Counted from the stretch's first letter, positions 24,418 to 33,414 are shown. The stretch is DNA of 64,000 nt from Deltaproteobacteria bacterium (GCA_002729515.1 PBYF01000040.1:1-64000), one strand, 5' to 3'. The notes: generated by a model not told the origin, from the sequence alone. Program-made: numbers and translations.

Positions 24418-24747
24418 ATGAATCTTTGGAAATACCTCGCCATCTGGCACGAGCCCCGTGCTTTCTGCAATCCGCTCAGCGAAGCCAAAGTGGATGAGTC
24501 GATCGAACTCTTGGCTCTGCCAGATGAGGTTCGGGTTCTCGACATTGCGTGTGAAAAAGTCGAGTCCCTGGTTCGGACCGCCAGGCGATGGAAGTGTGGC
24601 GGCGTGGGCGACAACGCCGCCCGCGTTCCCAGCCTGTCGCCCATTGGCTGCGGGCTCCTGATCGCGTTGCTACTCAGCGTCGGGCGGATTTGGTTGCGCC
24701 GGGCAACGGGTCGTGCGACCGGGCCTCCGCTGCGGGGAAGAGGGTGA
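24418..24747 (+). pseudogene. SAM-dependent methyltransferase, truncated and degraded
   Basis: The frame from ATG 24418 reads 'MNLWKYLAIWHEPRAFCNPL', then LSEAKVDESIELLALP and VRVLDIACEKVESLVRTARRW. This is the N-terminus of a class I methyltransferase: helix, FCNPLSEAK-type segment, and motif I LDIACGKG. Here motif I is CEK, so the glycine-rich SAM loop is destroyed, and after about 65 residues homology ends in a random hydrophobic stretch. It was probably a methyltransferase of about 250 residues, now broken. It lies just upstream of the phosphotransferase gene. Confidence 0.6.
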
Positions 24748-24825
24748 GTCGACTGAATGAGTGCATCGCGTGGGGACGAGAGGAATACAAGCCGTCATAC
24801 TCTGGGCGCGCACAGGAGCCATCCC

Positions 24826-25917
24826 ATGCAGGAGTGGAAGTTTCCCGATGACCCGAGTCAGCTCACACCCGAGTTGCTGACGGCGGCGATGGCGGTGGAT
24901 CGGCCGGGGCTCGTGGTGCGCGAGGTCGAGGTGGTCGAAACGATCGCCTGCGAGAGCGGGTTCGCCTCGACCGCCGACCGCGTCGTACTCGATCTCGCGT
25001 ACGCTCCGGGTGCGGCCTCGGCGGATCTGCCGAAGCGGGTGATCCTGAAGACGATGCTCGTCGCGCCGCACGCGCCAGCCGTGATGTACGAGACCGAGGT
25101 GCGTTTCTACCGCGAGATCCGGCCCGGGGTTCCGTTCGAAGCGCCGCAGTTCTACGCGGGGCTCTTCGATGCGAAGACGGGGCAGTTTGGCATCGTGATG
25201 GAAGATCTGCGCGAATGCGATGCCGTCTTCGGCAACGTGACACTGTCGATTTCCCTCGCGCAGGTGCACTCGCTCATCCGCAATCTGGCAGCGCTGCACG
25301 CCAAGTACTGGGAGAGCCCGGCGCTGAAGCAGGAGCTCGGCTGGCTGGCGACGCCGGCCGGCGGCGGGATGAGCGATTTCTTTCAGCAGGTCCTGCCGCT
25401 GATCGAGGGCCATCTCCGGACCGACCCGTGGCGCAACGAGATCCTGGCGGCCATCGGCCGGCCCGTGAAGCAGCTCTTCGCGGACATGCTGGCAATCCAG
25501 GCAGGCCCGCTCGAGAGCGGGCCCCGCACCCTGCTGCACGGCGACACGCATCTCGGCAACACCTATCTGCTCACCGGTAACGAGACGGGCCTGCTCGATT
25601 TCCAGCTCGCGATGCAGGGCTGCTACAGCCGGGATCTCACCTACATCCTCACGACGGCGCTGACGATCGAGCAGCGACGTCGGCACGAGCGCGAACTCAT
25701 CGCCTTCTACCTGCAGGAGCTGCGCCGGGGCGGTGTCGCGAACGTGCCGGACATGAACCAGGCCTGGCAGCTCCATCGACTCTCCGCCTACTGGGGGCTG
25801 GTGATCGGCTGGCTCACCTGTCCGACACCCAACTACGGCCGCGAGATCACCGAGGAGAATCTCCGGCGCCTGACGGCAGCCATGATCGACCTCGAGTCGG
25901 TTGCCGCATTCGGCTAG
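24826..25917 (+). CDS. aminoglycoside-phosphotransferase-like / ecdysteroid-kinase-like protein
   Basis: This is a 363-residue small-molecule kinase of the APH/EcKinase-like superfamily. The catalytic loop 'LLHGDTHLGNTYLL' (HGDxHxxN) and the metal-binding LLDFQ are intact, and an ATP-lobe lysine (KRVILKTML) lies about residue 70. Such proteins in lipid- and sterol-degrading bacteria phosphorylate hydroxylated substrates or resemble acyl-CoA-linked kinases; the substrate here is unknown. ATG 24826 follows ACAGGAGCC. It is a lone gene, followed by dispersed repeat copy B. Confidence 0.88.
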   Translation: MQEWKFPDDPSQLTPELLTAAMAVDRPGLVVREVEVVETIACESGFASTADRVVLDLAYAPGAASADLPKRVILKTMLVAPHAPAVMYETEVRFYREIRPGVPFEAPQFYAGLFDAKTGQFGIVMEDLRECDAVFGNVTLSISLAQVHSLIRNLAALHAKYWESPALKQELGWLATPAGGGMSDFFQQVLPLIEGHLRTDPWRNEILAAIGRPVKQLFADMLAIQAGPLESGPRTLLHGDTHLGNTYLLTGNETGLLDFQLAMQGCYSRDLTYILTTALTIEQRRRHERELIAFYLQELRRGGVANVPDMNQAWQLHRLSAYWGLVIGWLTCPTPNYGREITEENLRRLTAAMIDLESVAAFG

Positions 25918-25979
25918 AAGCGCGCCGGCACGTCGCCGCGCCTGGCGTCGTCGGACGGCGCGTCGTGCCCCGCGTCTGG

Positions 25980-26056
25980 ACCCGATCGCCTCCCCGGTCC
26001 CTATGGGACGGAATCTCTACTGATCGGACCCAGGGAAAACGCAGCTGGGCTTCCTC
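25980..26056 (-). repeat. dispersed repeat copy B
   Basis: In minus-strand sense it carries the same blocks as the other copies: GGAAGCCCAGCTGCGTTTTC, CCTGGGTCCGATCAGTAGAG and ATAGGGACCGGGGAGGCGAT. It sits between the convergent phosphotransferase and DUF3237 genes and has no tandem expansion, so with copy D it best represents the unexpanded unit. Confidence 0.85.
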
Positions 26057-26073
26057 TGCTCTTCGCAAACTGC

Positions 26074-26499
26074 TCAGAGCAGTTCGTAGATATCGTAGAC
26101 CACAGCGGTCCCGTCCAGCCCGCCGATTCCAACTGCCTGAATGTTGTTCAGCCATGCGTATCGCTCGTCCCCGGTCTCGAAGAGCGGGGCGCAGCGTGCC
26201 TTGAGTTGGCCCTCTACCACGACGCCGACGCCGTTGTAAGTCACGAGGATGTTGGCATCGTCGTCGGTCTGCAAAATCGCGCGCACATCGAGCTTGATGC
26301 TGCCATCCGCTCGCTGCGTGACCCAGTCACCTCCGGGTGCCACCACCTTTCCGTTCAGCCTTTCGCCTTCGAAGTGCCCGCCCTTTATCCCGACCACCAT
26401 GCGGGTTCCCTGCGGCCCGGCGGGCAGCATGACGGGAGCACCCATGGTTTCGAGGGTGATCTTGTAGAGATGTCGGACAGGGAGTGAAGTTTCCGCCAC
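26074..26499 (-). CDS. DUF3237 family protein
   Basis: This 141-residue protein matches the DUF3237 beta-barrel family: 'HLYKITLETMGAPVMLP', 'GGHFEGERLNGKVVAPGGDW', and 'DVRAILQTDDDANILVTYNG', ending with a VYDIYELL strand. The family is common in bacteria that degrade aromatics and terpenoids, but no reaction is established. The start is GTG 26499, preceded by GAGGAGG. No signal peptide is present. It is a lone gene on its strand between repeat copy B and a GC-rich spacer of 250 bases. Confidence 0.88.
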   Translation of the reverse strand: MAETSLPVRHLYKITLETMGAPVMLPAGPQGTRMVVGIKGGHFEGERLNGKVVAPGGDWVTQRADGSIKLDVRAILQTDDDANILVTYNGVGVVVEGQLKARCAPLFETGDERYAWLNNIQAVGIGGLDGTAVVYDIYELL

Positions 26500-26752
26500 G
26501 CGGCCTCCTCATGTGTTGAATGCCGGGTTGGTACGAGAGAGTAAAGAAAGGCGCGCCTCTGCGCCCCGGGGCTTTGCGGGCCAGCCTCTGAAACAATCAG
26601 GAGACTCGCGCCCGCACGCGGTGCTTCTCGCCTCTGTGGGTAGTTCACCGAACACCCGTTACCGGACGTACTGTCGGAGACGCGGTTTGAGTTTCCTGTC
26701 TGCGACCAGAGCGGTGCAACACCAGGCTGGTCACCGGTGCCTCGCATGAGCA

Positions 26753-28471
26753 TCAGCGCAGGTGGCCGATGTTGAACCGCTTGGCGGTGAAGAAGCCGCC
26801 GAGCAGGAGGTCTCCGTCCTCGAGGAGACTCGTCATGCCGCCCCAGGTATTCCAGCGGATGCTGTCGTCGGGAAAGCGCCAGCGAGCTACCAGTTCGCCC
26901 GTGTCCCAATCGATGCCCTGGTACTCGTAGCGTCCATTTTCCTTGTGGGCGATGTAGGCGAGGCCCGTCTGGGGCGAGACGCCGGGTGGCATCCAATCCG
27001 TGTTGTCCACGTAGTCGAGCGTCCAGTCCAGGACGAAGCGGTCCTCGTCAGGAAGCCAGTCGAACTTGTGCATGCCCCGCGGTGCTTCGCGCGTGATGCC
27101 CGCGAGGAGCGCGTTGGGGAGGATGCTGAGCGGGAACGGAATCGGAGCGGACTCCGGGTAGGTCGAATCGATCACGATCACTCCGTAGCCATAGGCAACG
27201 GGCGAAGCTTCGATGGTCGTGCGCGCGTCGGGGATGCGGATCTGATCCGCGATGCGCCTCGAGCGGGTTTCGGGCTTCTGCTCGAAGGCGGCCGGGATCG
27301 CATCGCGCCAGAACGCGACGAGCTGTGCGCCGTCGGGGTGTCCGTCGGAGATGACGACGAGGTGGTCCTCGTCGTCGCCGAAGCCCATCAGTGTCGGAGT
27401 CGTGCCCGAGCCGTGCGACGCGGCACCCAGCTTCAACGCCTCGCCCTCTGGCATCACGTCGTAGGCGCTCTTCCAGCCACCGCGGGCCTCTTCGGCCGAG
27501 AGGCTCTCACCGTCCCACGCGAGGCCGTACATATGCTTCGAGGTCGTGACGTAGATGCGCTTCTCGTCGATGGCGATGCCGTTCTCGACGTGCTCGCCGG
27601 GAAAGAACATGTAGTCGCGCAGCGTCAGATCCCGGTCGAATACGAATACGCCTCCGGAGGCAGCGGCGACGAGGTGGCCGTCGTAGCTCATCGAGATGCT
27701 CTTGAGGTGCAGGTCCTCCGCCTGTTCGGCGACGCTGGCCGGCAACAGGTCGAGCACGTCGACATGCTTGACGGCCCGCAGCGGTGCATCGATCTGGTTG
27801 TCGTCGAAGGCCTTCAGCAGGTTCGTGCGGTTGTAGGTGGTGTAGAAGTATCCGTCCTTGTCGATCAGGCCGTAGGGCCCGTTGGCCATGCCCGTGAGAT
27901 CGAGTTGGAGCACCATCCACAGGGAACGGAACAGCAGCCGCCAGTCCTGCTTCTTGCGACGGCTCTCATCGATCCCGGCCATTACACTTTCGATCTTCTC
28001 GGGTGTCACATCGGAGTGATCCGCATCGCCCGGGTAGGCCAGCACCGAGATCTGCTCGAACGCCTCGCCCGTGGCGCGAATCTTGACGAGGCCCGTAGCG
28101 GTCCCCGCAATCACCGTCGTCTCGCCACCCATCTTTTTGACGAGTGGCGACGACGACCAGGTGACGGGCACCGTCTTGACGTCGGCAGCCACGAGATCCT
28201 TGCCTCGCGTGGGCCCGTGCTCGGTCGAGACATCGGTCTGCGCCGGGTTGTGATGCGACATCGGGTAGGGGCCATCCGCGATCCACGGGTTGCGCGCGGG
28301 CGTTGCGAACTTGCTCGTCGCGTGCGCGGGTGTGACGGTACCCGGCGAAGCCTGCGACGCGGCGTCATCGTCCGTGCCGAACGCGGGGCTGGCCAGCGTG
28401 GCTGCACCGAGCGCAGCGAGCAGGGGGCGCAGCGATCGGTTTTTGCAACCCAGTCTCGGCCGAATTTCCAT
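26753..28471 (-). CDS. secreted beta-propeller-like (PQQ-type) protein
   Basis: This 572-residue exported protein has a signal peptide (RSLRPLLAALGAATLASPAF, cleavage about G35). The mature part shows repeated short strands ending in Asp-Gly turns ('GLIDKDGYFYTTYNRT', 'SMSYDGHLVAAASGGVFVFD', 'GIAIDEKRIYVTTSKHMYGL'), as in PQQ-dehydrogenase-like or YVTN-type propellers. I see no quinoprotein active-site signature, heme motif or protease motif. ATG 28471 (MEIRPRLG) follows CGGGAGTGCAA; GTG 28477 is an alternative. It could be a periplasmic ligand-binding or structural protein. Function unknown. Confidence 0.75.
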   Translation of the reverse strand: MEIRPRLGCKNRSLRPLLAALGAATLASPAFGTDDDAASQASPGTVTPAHATSKFATPARNPWIADGPYPMSHHNPAQTDVSTEHGPTRGKDLVAADVKTVPVTWSSSPLVKKMGGETTVIAGTATGLVKIRATGEAFEQISVLAYPGDADHSDVTPEKIESVMAGIDESRRKKQDWRLLFRSLWMVLQLDLTGMANGPYGLIDKDGYFYTTYNRTNLLKAFDDNQIDAPLRAVKHVDVLDLLPASVAEQAEDLHLKSISMSYDGHLVAAASGGVFVFDRDLTLRDYMFFPGEHVENGIAIDEKRIYVTTSKHMYGLAWDGESLSAEEARGGWKSAYDVMPEGEALKLGAASHGSGTTPTLMGFGDDEDHLVVISDGHPDGAQLVAFWRDAIPAAFEQKPETRSRRIADQIRIPDARTTIEASPVAYGYGVIVIDSTYPESAPIPFPLSILPNALLAGITREAPRGMHKFDWLPDEDRFVLDWTLDYVDNTDWMPPGVSPQTGLAYIAHKENGRYEYQGIDWDTGELVARWRFPDDSIRWNTWGGMTSLLEDGDLLLGGFFTAKRFNIGHLR

Positions 28472-28597
28472 TTGCACTCCCGCTGGTGATCGGCTGGCGA
28501 GGTAAGGAGCGAGCCGTGCCCGAGCCCCTCGAGGAGATCCGAGGCAATACGAGAGATTCCCTTCTCTCTCCCTGGCGAATCCGAGGCCTGTTTCTTC

Positions 28598-29326
28598 CTA
28601 TGCGTGAGGTACGTCCAGGAACCGATCGTAGCCGTCGCGCATGCCCCGGTGTGCAAGCACGCTGAATCGGAAGGCGCGCCGGATCAACGCCTGCTGCTCG
28701 CATGTCTGCCCGCACAGCTCGAGCACCGCCTGGGCGTTTGCACCGTGTTCCGGCTCCGCCTCGATATGGATGGACCAGAATTCCAGCGCGCCTGGATCGA
28801 TGTGATAATGCTTGCGGAACGCATCGTAGAGGAGCTGACCCGCCTTCGCGCTTCCGGGCACTTCCATCTCGACGGCAAGCCCGAATCCTCCGAGTCCCTC
28901 GAGGAAGGAGCTGCGACAGTAGTAGCCGACGCACGCCGCCGCCCCGATGGTGCCGGGTGTGGGAAGGAAATCCAGAATTTCCTGGCGTGAGATGCCGAGG
29001 CCCTGCTCGCAGAACTTCAGATACAGCTCGTTGTGGTCCGCCTCCTGGAGGTAGCCCATCTCGCCCGCCAGATTGCGCCCGATGAGCTTGTACACGCGGC
29101 GATCGGGCAGCGTGGGGGTCGCAGCCAGCCACGCCGCGATGCTCGGGATCACCGGCTCGATGTAGTGATAGAAGTCCTTCGCAAACAGGACTACCTGATG
29201 GCGCTCGAGCTTGCCCAGGATGAGTTCCCCCAAGAAGTTGCTCGAAGCCTCCTGTTCGCGCTTGAACTCGATGCATTCCTCGACGAACTCCTGTGAAGAG
29301 AGCACACGCTCACCTACCAGTCCCAT
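28598..29326 (-). CDS. haem-oxygenase-like di-iron protein (PF14518-type)
   Basis: This 242-residue helical protein resembles the iron-containing haem-oxygenase-like superfamily (relatives: PqqC, TenA, UndA, CADD). A metal-ligand set is visible: Glu/His in 'GEMGYLQEADHNELYLKF', and 'FWSIHIEAEPEHGANAQAV' giving His-x3-Glu-x3-His. Members bearing these residues use two irons to activate O2, for example fatty-acid decarboxylation or N-oxygenation; those lacking them are cofactor-free. The residues seen favour di-iron chemistry, but the substrate is unknown. GAGGAGAAATGATCC precedes ATG 29326. The propeller-like gene follows 126 bases later on the same strand. Confidence 0.8.
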   Translation of the reverse strand: MGLVGERVLSSQEFVEECIEFKREQEASSNFLGELILGKLERHQVVLFAKDFYHYIEPVIPSIAAWLAATPTLPDRRVYKLIGRNLAGEMGYLQEADHNELYLKFCEQGLGISRQEILDFLPTPGTIGAAACVGYYCRSSFLEGLGGFGLAVEMEVPGSAKAGQLLYDAFRKHYHIDPGALEFWSIHIEAEPEHGANAQAVLELCGQTCEQQALIRRAFRFSVLAHRGMRDGYDRFLDVPHA

Positions 29327-29407
29327 GGATCATTTCTCCTCGTCCTACTGCGATCACCGTAGTTATGGTAGATGACGAAGTCAAAGAGTTACCGGGAAAT
29401 TTGGAGC

Positions 29408-29490
29408 ATGGGAAGTTCAAGCTGCGTTTCCCCTGGGTCCGAGTCGTAGACATTCTGTCCAATAGGGACCGGGGAGGGGATCCGGCCCCA
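29408..29490 (+). repeat. dispersed repeat copy D
   Basis: Carries GGGAAGTTCAAGCTGCG, CCCTGGGTCCGAG and AATAGGGACCGGGGAGGGGA. It lies upstream of the di-iron protein gene. In plus sense the frame reads KFKLRFPWVR then NRDRGGD, the same peptide encoded by the other copies. Confidence 0.88.
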
Positions 29491-29767
29491 ATGCGGCAAC
29501 CGCTTCCGTCGGGAAAGCGGAATTCCGGCTCGATGAACACCAGCGTGACCCAGACCGGGTGTTCGACAGCCTCGACGGCCCGAGCGATGTGACAGAAGGA
29601 TTCGTGGCCGCTGGCGAATGGGTGCCGCTCACGGTCAGCCATATCTCGGCGCTCATGAATCAGATCTGCGAGAGCACGGGAGAGAATACGGCAGCCGCCA
29701 TTGAGTTCGCTGAAGCCCTCCGTCGAAGCCTTGCGCGAACAGGTGCGTCGATTCCAGATCCGGGGAT
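29491..29767. other. gap with an unrecognised minus-strand frame
   Basis: A minus-strand frame here reads GGCRILSRALADLIHERR, MADRERHPFASGHESFCHIA and VEHPVWVTLVFIEPEFRFP before entering repeat copy D. It looks protein-like but has no recognisable family, no ribosome binding site and no separate stop, so it may be a gene remnant cut by the repeat. Confidence 0.35.
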
Positions 29768-30430
29768 TCAGGACGAAGGGAGAGTCGGGACGTCTTCGTC
29801 GATCTCCCCGAAACGTTGTGCCCAGATCAAGACGATGGTCACGATCAATGCAATGACGAGCAAGCTATTGTAGATGGCTGTCTTGATTCCGAGGTATTCG
29901 ATGCCGTCCGCGTATATGAGAAGTGATGCATGGTAGGGCTCGGCAGCGAGGTTCTCCCGCAATACCGCCGTGCGAAGATCGTAGGAGCGAAACAGATTCG
30001 CCTCGAAGGAGAATCTCTGCAGCCCGCCGTCTGTGTGTTCGAGGTGCGGGTTGCTGTAGATCTTCCACTCCCGAGTGCTGGTATCTGTTTCGAGCAGCGA
30101 TCTTCCACTCCCGTCCTCTAGGACGAGTTCAAGGTCGACGCCGAGATCCTCGTGGATCCTCTTCGCACCGATTCCGCGGTAGAAGTTCCCGGTCTCCTTG
30201 AAATCGGAAGGGAGTGAGAATTCGATCGCGAGATGGTACGGGCCTGGGAAAAGCCCGCCGAGTTCGATCGCAGTCCCCTGATTCTGTCGTGTCAGGTCGA
30301 GTGCCACGGAGAAAGGCACGCTCGTCTTCATTTTCCAGAGGAGCATTCCGTTGAGGGCGATGAGGGCCACGACGGAAGCGACAGCAGCACCCAAGAGAAA
30401 ATGCCGCTTCGCGGCTGTCAGTCCATTCAA
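29768..30430 (-). CDS. membrane protein with two end helices and a periplasmic domain
   Basis: This 220-residue protein has an N-terminal helix (HFLLGAAVASVVALIALNG), about 135 polar residues, and a C-terminal helix (SLLVIALIVTIVLIWAQRFG). This is a hairpin topology with the middle domain probably in the periplasm. The start is TTG 30430, with GGAGG eight bases upstream; there is no ATG near. I recognise no family. It is divergent from the heme-copper oxidoreductase pair across a 414-base spacer and might be an accessory or assembly protein for it; that is inference from position only. Confidence 0.7.
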   Translation of the reverse strand: MNGLTAAKRHFLLGAAVASVVALIALNGMLLWKMKTSVPFSVALDLTRQNQGTAIELGGLFPGPYHLAIEFSLPSDFKETGNFYRGIGAKRIHEDLGVDLELVLEDGSGRSLLETDTSTREWKIYSNPHLEHTDGGLQRFSFEANLFRSYDLRTAVLRENLAAEPYHASLLIYADGIEYLGIKTAIYNSLLVIALIVTIVLIWAQRFGEIDEDVPTLPSS

Positions 30431-30844
30431 ACCAGTGGCCTCCAGTTGCTCGCCGTCTTTCCCACGCAGCTTTGCCCAGACTCCTCACGAAGTCTTCCAA
30501 CACCCTGGCTAGCGCTTGATGAAATCGAATTCAAAAGGGAGCAGTCGCTTCGTTCAGTTTTACTGGAGCTTCGCAGAGGTCGGGCCTGCCTATTCGAGGT
30601 GCGGTAGCTGCTCAACTACTGGTCACTCGTCTTCGAGCAGCTGTGCATGGAGGTGCTCACCTGTGCAAGAGCGATCTCATACCTGTGAATGAAATGACAC
30701 AGCGCGGGCCGGGTCTTGCCCGCACAGCCGTCTGGCACGGAGATTGCGTCAATGCTGGGTGTTTCGTGGACATCTGGATCTCTTGATCGGCTGTCTGCCA
30801 CCCTGTTGATTCGCGCCGCCGCGTGTGAGTCGTGGAGATTGATC
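30431..30844. other. divergent promoter region of the oxidoreductase pair
   Basis: This 414-base spacer lies between the divergent membrane protein (29768-30430) and the subunit II gene (30845). It is less GC-rich than its surroundings. It must hold both promoters. I searched for a clear FNR-type TTGAT-N4-ATCAA box and did not find one. Confidence 0.5.
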
Positions 30845-31426
30845 GTGACAGATTCAGCCGACATTTTTGCGCTGATGAAGGTCGTCTACCTCAGCTATAC
30901 GCTGATCGCGATTTCGTTCATCGGTTATTTCTCCTTGCGCGTGACCAGGGCTGGCCCAACCAACCCCGGTGCCAAGAAGGCCTTCTATACCTGGGTCACC
31001 TGTCTCGTTTGTCTCGGCGTGGGGATCCACGTGCTCACCTTCAATAAGGTCCCGTGGGTAAAGTGGGATCTGACCCGTGACAAGCAGCAAATCGATCAGG
31101 AATTCGAGATCGCGATGGCAGAGCACGAGTTCTTGCTCCCCTCTCCGAAGCTCGACATTGGGATCGGCAATATGGTGCGCTTCAACGTGACCTCGGCGGA
31201 CCTTACCTACGGCTTCGGGGTGTTTCGCGAAGACGGTTCCATGATGTTTCAGATGCAGGTCGTGCCCGGGCACGACAACGATCTCGTCTGGCTCTTCGAC
31301 AAACCGGGGACCTATACGATTCGCTCGACCGAGTATTCCGGGCCGAGGGGGGAAGGCCTCGTGATGGAGGACGTGGTGATCGTCTCCGGTCCCAAATACG
31401 AATCCCTGGTCGCAGTCGAATTCTAA
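30845..31426 (+). CDS. heme-copper oxidoreductase subunit II-like protein lacking CuA ligands
   Basis: This 193-residue protein has two N-terminal membrane helices (MKVVYLSYTLIAISFIGYF; TWVTCLVCLGVGIHVLTF) and a C-terminal cupredoxin domain, the layout of oxidase subunit II. The CuA signature is gone: where a CuA protein has His ... Cys-x-E-Y-Cys-G-x-x-His-x-x-Met, this one reads LTYGFGVF ... 'YTIRSTEYSGPRGEGLVM', with Ser for both Cys. It therefore cannot take electrons from cytochrome c through CuA and more likely works with quinol. GTG 30845 follows GGAGATTGATC. The subunit I gene starts 56 bases downstream. Confidence 0.82.
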   Translation: MTDSADIFALMKVVYLSYTLIAISFIGYFSLRVTRAGPTNPGAKKAFYTWVTCLVCLGVGIHVLTFNKVPWVKWDLTRDKQQIDQEFEIAMAEHEFLLPSPKLDIGIGNMVRFNVTSADLTYGFGVFREDGSMMFQMQVVPGHDNDLVWLFDKPGTYTIRSTEYSGPRGEGLVMEDVVIVSGPKYESLVAVEF

Positions 31427-31481
31427 TCCTTTTGCACCGGCGCGATGCTTGTGCTCTCCAAGCCATCGAGGAGCTGACGTC

Positions 31482-33074
31482 ATGCTGGATGCTTCGAGAC
31501 TGACTCCCCTGCAGCGTGTCGCACTCAGGTTCGCTGTGATCTCCCTGCTCTTCTATGGGCTCTGCATCATGGAGGGGATGATCATGCGCGGGCATCAGAT
31601 CGACTTCGATCTGATGGAGGCAGATCACTATTTTGCCCTGATGGGAGCCCATCCGATGGTGGGCATATTCGGCAGTAGCTTCATGCTGGTCTTCGGTGCT
31701 TTCTACTTTCTCGTGCCGACCTTGATGAAGAAGAGCCTGTACAGCCAGAAATTGGCAGAGATCAACTGGATGACCATGGCCGCCGGCGTGCTGACAGTCT
31801 GGCTGGCAGGGTTCCTCTTCCGCTATGGCGCCCTCTATACCAACTACTGGCCCCTGCCCGTAACGGAGTTCAAGCCCATTGCGCTCCTGGTCTTCGCCAC
31901 GGGCAATATCATGATCATGACCGGTGTCGTGATCTTCTGTTACAACATTTTCGCAACGGTCTTTCATCGCCGTGATACCGAGGAGCCCGTCGGTCCGCTC
32001 CTGATGTCGGCTGTCGGCATCGATGGATTTGTGAACATCTACCGACGTTGGCGGGGCAAGAAGGTGGAAGAGCCGCTGATGCCCCTGCCCCTCGTGGCGA
32101 TCTTTCGCGGAACCATCGATACCCTGCTGGATGCGGTCGTGCTCGGTGGAATCTCCATCGTCTTTCTGATTCACGCCGTCTACATCTTCACCGGGGAGCC
32201 GCTGCCGACGGACTGGTTCGACGCCCTTGTCTACAAGAATATCTACTGGTGGGGGCTGGACCTGATTGCCGACGGCCTGGTGCTGATCTACGTGGCGGGC
32301 ACCTGGTATCTACTGGCCGGGCTGATCTCCGGTCGAAAGCTCTACATGGAGAATGTCGCGCGTGCCGCATTGCTCGTGGAGTTGGTGGTGTCCTGGAATG
32401 TTTGGGCTCATCATCTGCTCGCGGATCAAGCGCAGTGGAACTGGATGAAGATTCTGTCAGGGGAGATGGTCACGGCCTTCGAGCTGGTGACGTCTGGAAT
32501 CGCCATCTTCGTGACGCTCAAGACACTGCACGACGCTCGGCCGCTGAAGATGACACCGCAGCTGAAGTTCCTCTTGGGTGGCATCCTCGGCTTCTCCCTG
32601 GGTGTGCCGGCTGGGGTCATTCAGGCAGATCTTGGCATGAACCGCATTCTGCATAACACGCAGTGGGTGATCGGAGCTCACGCCCATATGCAACTACTGG
32701 TCGGCCTGGGTATGACGCTCTACGCCGCGCTCTACGCGCTCTTCCCCATGCTCACCAACGACACCCAGCTAAAGAGCAAGTTTCTGACGAGTTTCCACTT
32801 CTGGGCCCATCTGATTGGTGGAATCGGGATGTCGGTCTGTATGGGTTTTGCGGGAATGGACGGCATGCTCCGCCGCACGATTTACGGGGCGGAGCATCCC
32901 TTCGAGTTGGAGATGATCGGCGCTGCTTTCTTTGGCAGCCTGATGGTCGTGGCGTACCTGGCCATGATGTACAACATCATCAACTCCATCGGGATCCGCG
33001 GCTTGGTTGGGATCTTCATCAATCTTCCGAGTGACCAGGGGCAGGAGGGGGACGAAGTTGTAGCAACGGCCTAG
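31482..33074 (+). CDS. NOR-like heme-copper oxidoreductase subunit I with Asp in the metal site
   Basis: This is a 530-residue, roughly 12-helix catalytic subunit. Heme ligands match the superfamily: His57 (MGAHPMVG) and the pair His400/His402 (IGAHAHMQLLVGLG, NOR-like HxHL). The two adjacent metal-site histidines are His310-His311 (WAHHLL). In the helix that normally supplies the third His (HLWVEG in NorB, GHPEVY in oxidases) the sequence is WWGLDLIADGLVLIY: Asp260 replaces His, and Asp264 replaces the NorB Glu. No oxidase cross-linking Tyr motif is seen. This points to a nitric-oxide-reductase-like enzyme with an Asp-His-His iron site. ATG 31482 follows GAGGAG. Substrate inferred, not shown. 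Confidence 0.85.
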   Translation: MLDASRLTPLQRVALRFAVISLLFYGLCIMEGMIMRGHQIDFDLMEADHYFALMGAHPMVGIFGSSFMLVFGAFYFLVPTLMKKSLYSQKLAEINWMTMAAGVLTVWLAGFLFRYGALYTNYWPLPVTEFKPIALLVFATGNIMIMTGVVIFCYNIFATVFHRRDTEEPVGPLLMSAVGIDGFVNIYRRWRGKKVEEPLMPLPLVAIFRGTIDTLLDAVVLGGISIVFLIHAVYIFTGEPLPTDWFDALVYKNIYWWGLDLIADGLVLIYVAGTWYLLAGLISGRKLYMENVARAALLVELVVSWNVWAHHLLADQAQWNWMKILSGEMVTAFELVTSGIAIFVTLKTLHDARPLKMTPQLKFLLGGILGFSLGVPAGVIQADLGMNRILHNTQWVIGAHAHMQLLVGLGMTLYAALYALFPMLTNDTQLKSKFLTSFHFWAHLIGGIGMSVCMGFAGMDGMLRRTIYGAEHPFELEMIGAAFFGSLMVVAYLAMMYNIINSIGIRGLVGIFINLPSDQGQEGDEVVATA

Positions 33075-33087
33075 GGCCTCGCTATTG

Positions 33088-33348
33088 CTACCAGCGCTTT
33101 CGCTCGTCGAGGTTCAGGGGAATGTGCTGTGCCAGCTCTTCTTCGGAAGGCGGATACAGAATCTCGACTGCGATAGCTGCGAGAAGCCCGATACCGGCCA
33201 GGCACATCATGAGAAAGAGGGTCAGTTGAAGGGGTACCAGGACGAGCCACGCGAGCACAGCGCCGAGTATCAGCGCGGTCCTGAGGCGGAACGGAAGGGT
33301 GTAGGAGCGTTCTAGACTAGCCGCATCCATCTGGTCATTCCCCAACAT
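33088..33348 (-). CDS. small two-helix membrane protein
   Basis: This 86-residue hypothetical protein (MLGNDQMDAASLERSYTLPF...) has two membrane helices (RTALILGAVLAWLVLVPLQL; TLFLMMCLAGIGLLAAIAVE) and a charged C-terminus (PPSEEELAQHIPLNLDERKRW, shown here only to mark the soluble end). An alternative start is ATG 33330. It is convergent with the heme-copper subunit I gene, 13 bases away. It may be an accessory subunit of that complex, as small membrane proteins often are, but nothing in the sequence proves it. Confidence 0.6.
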   Translation of the reverse strand: MLGNDQMDAASLERSYTLPFRLRTALILGAVLAWLVLVPLQLTLFLMMCLAGIGLLAAIAVEILYPPSEEELAQHIPLNLDERKRW

Positions 33349-33414
33349 GAAGTCTGCCTGGACTGTTGAACCAGTGCCAGCCCATAATCGATGGCCCACC
33401 GCGGGGCTTCCCGG

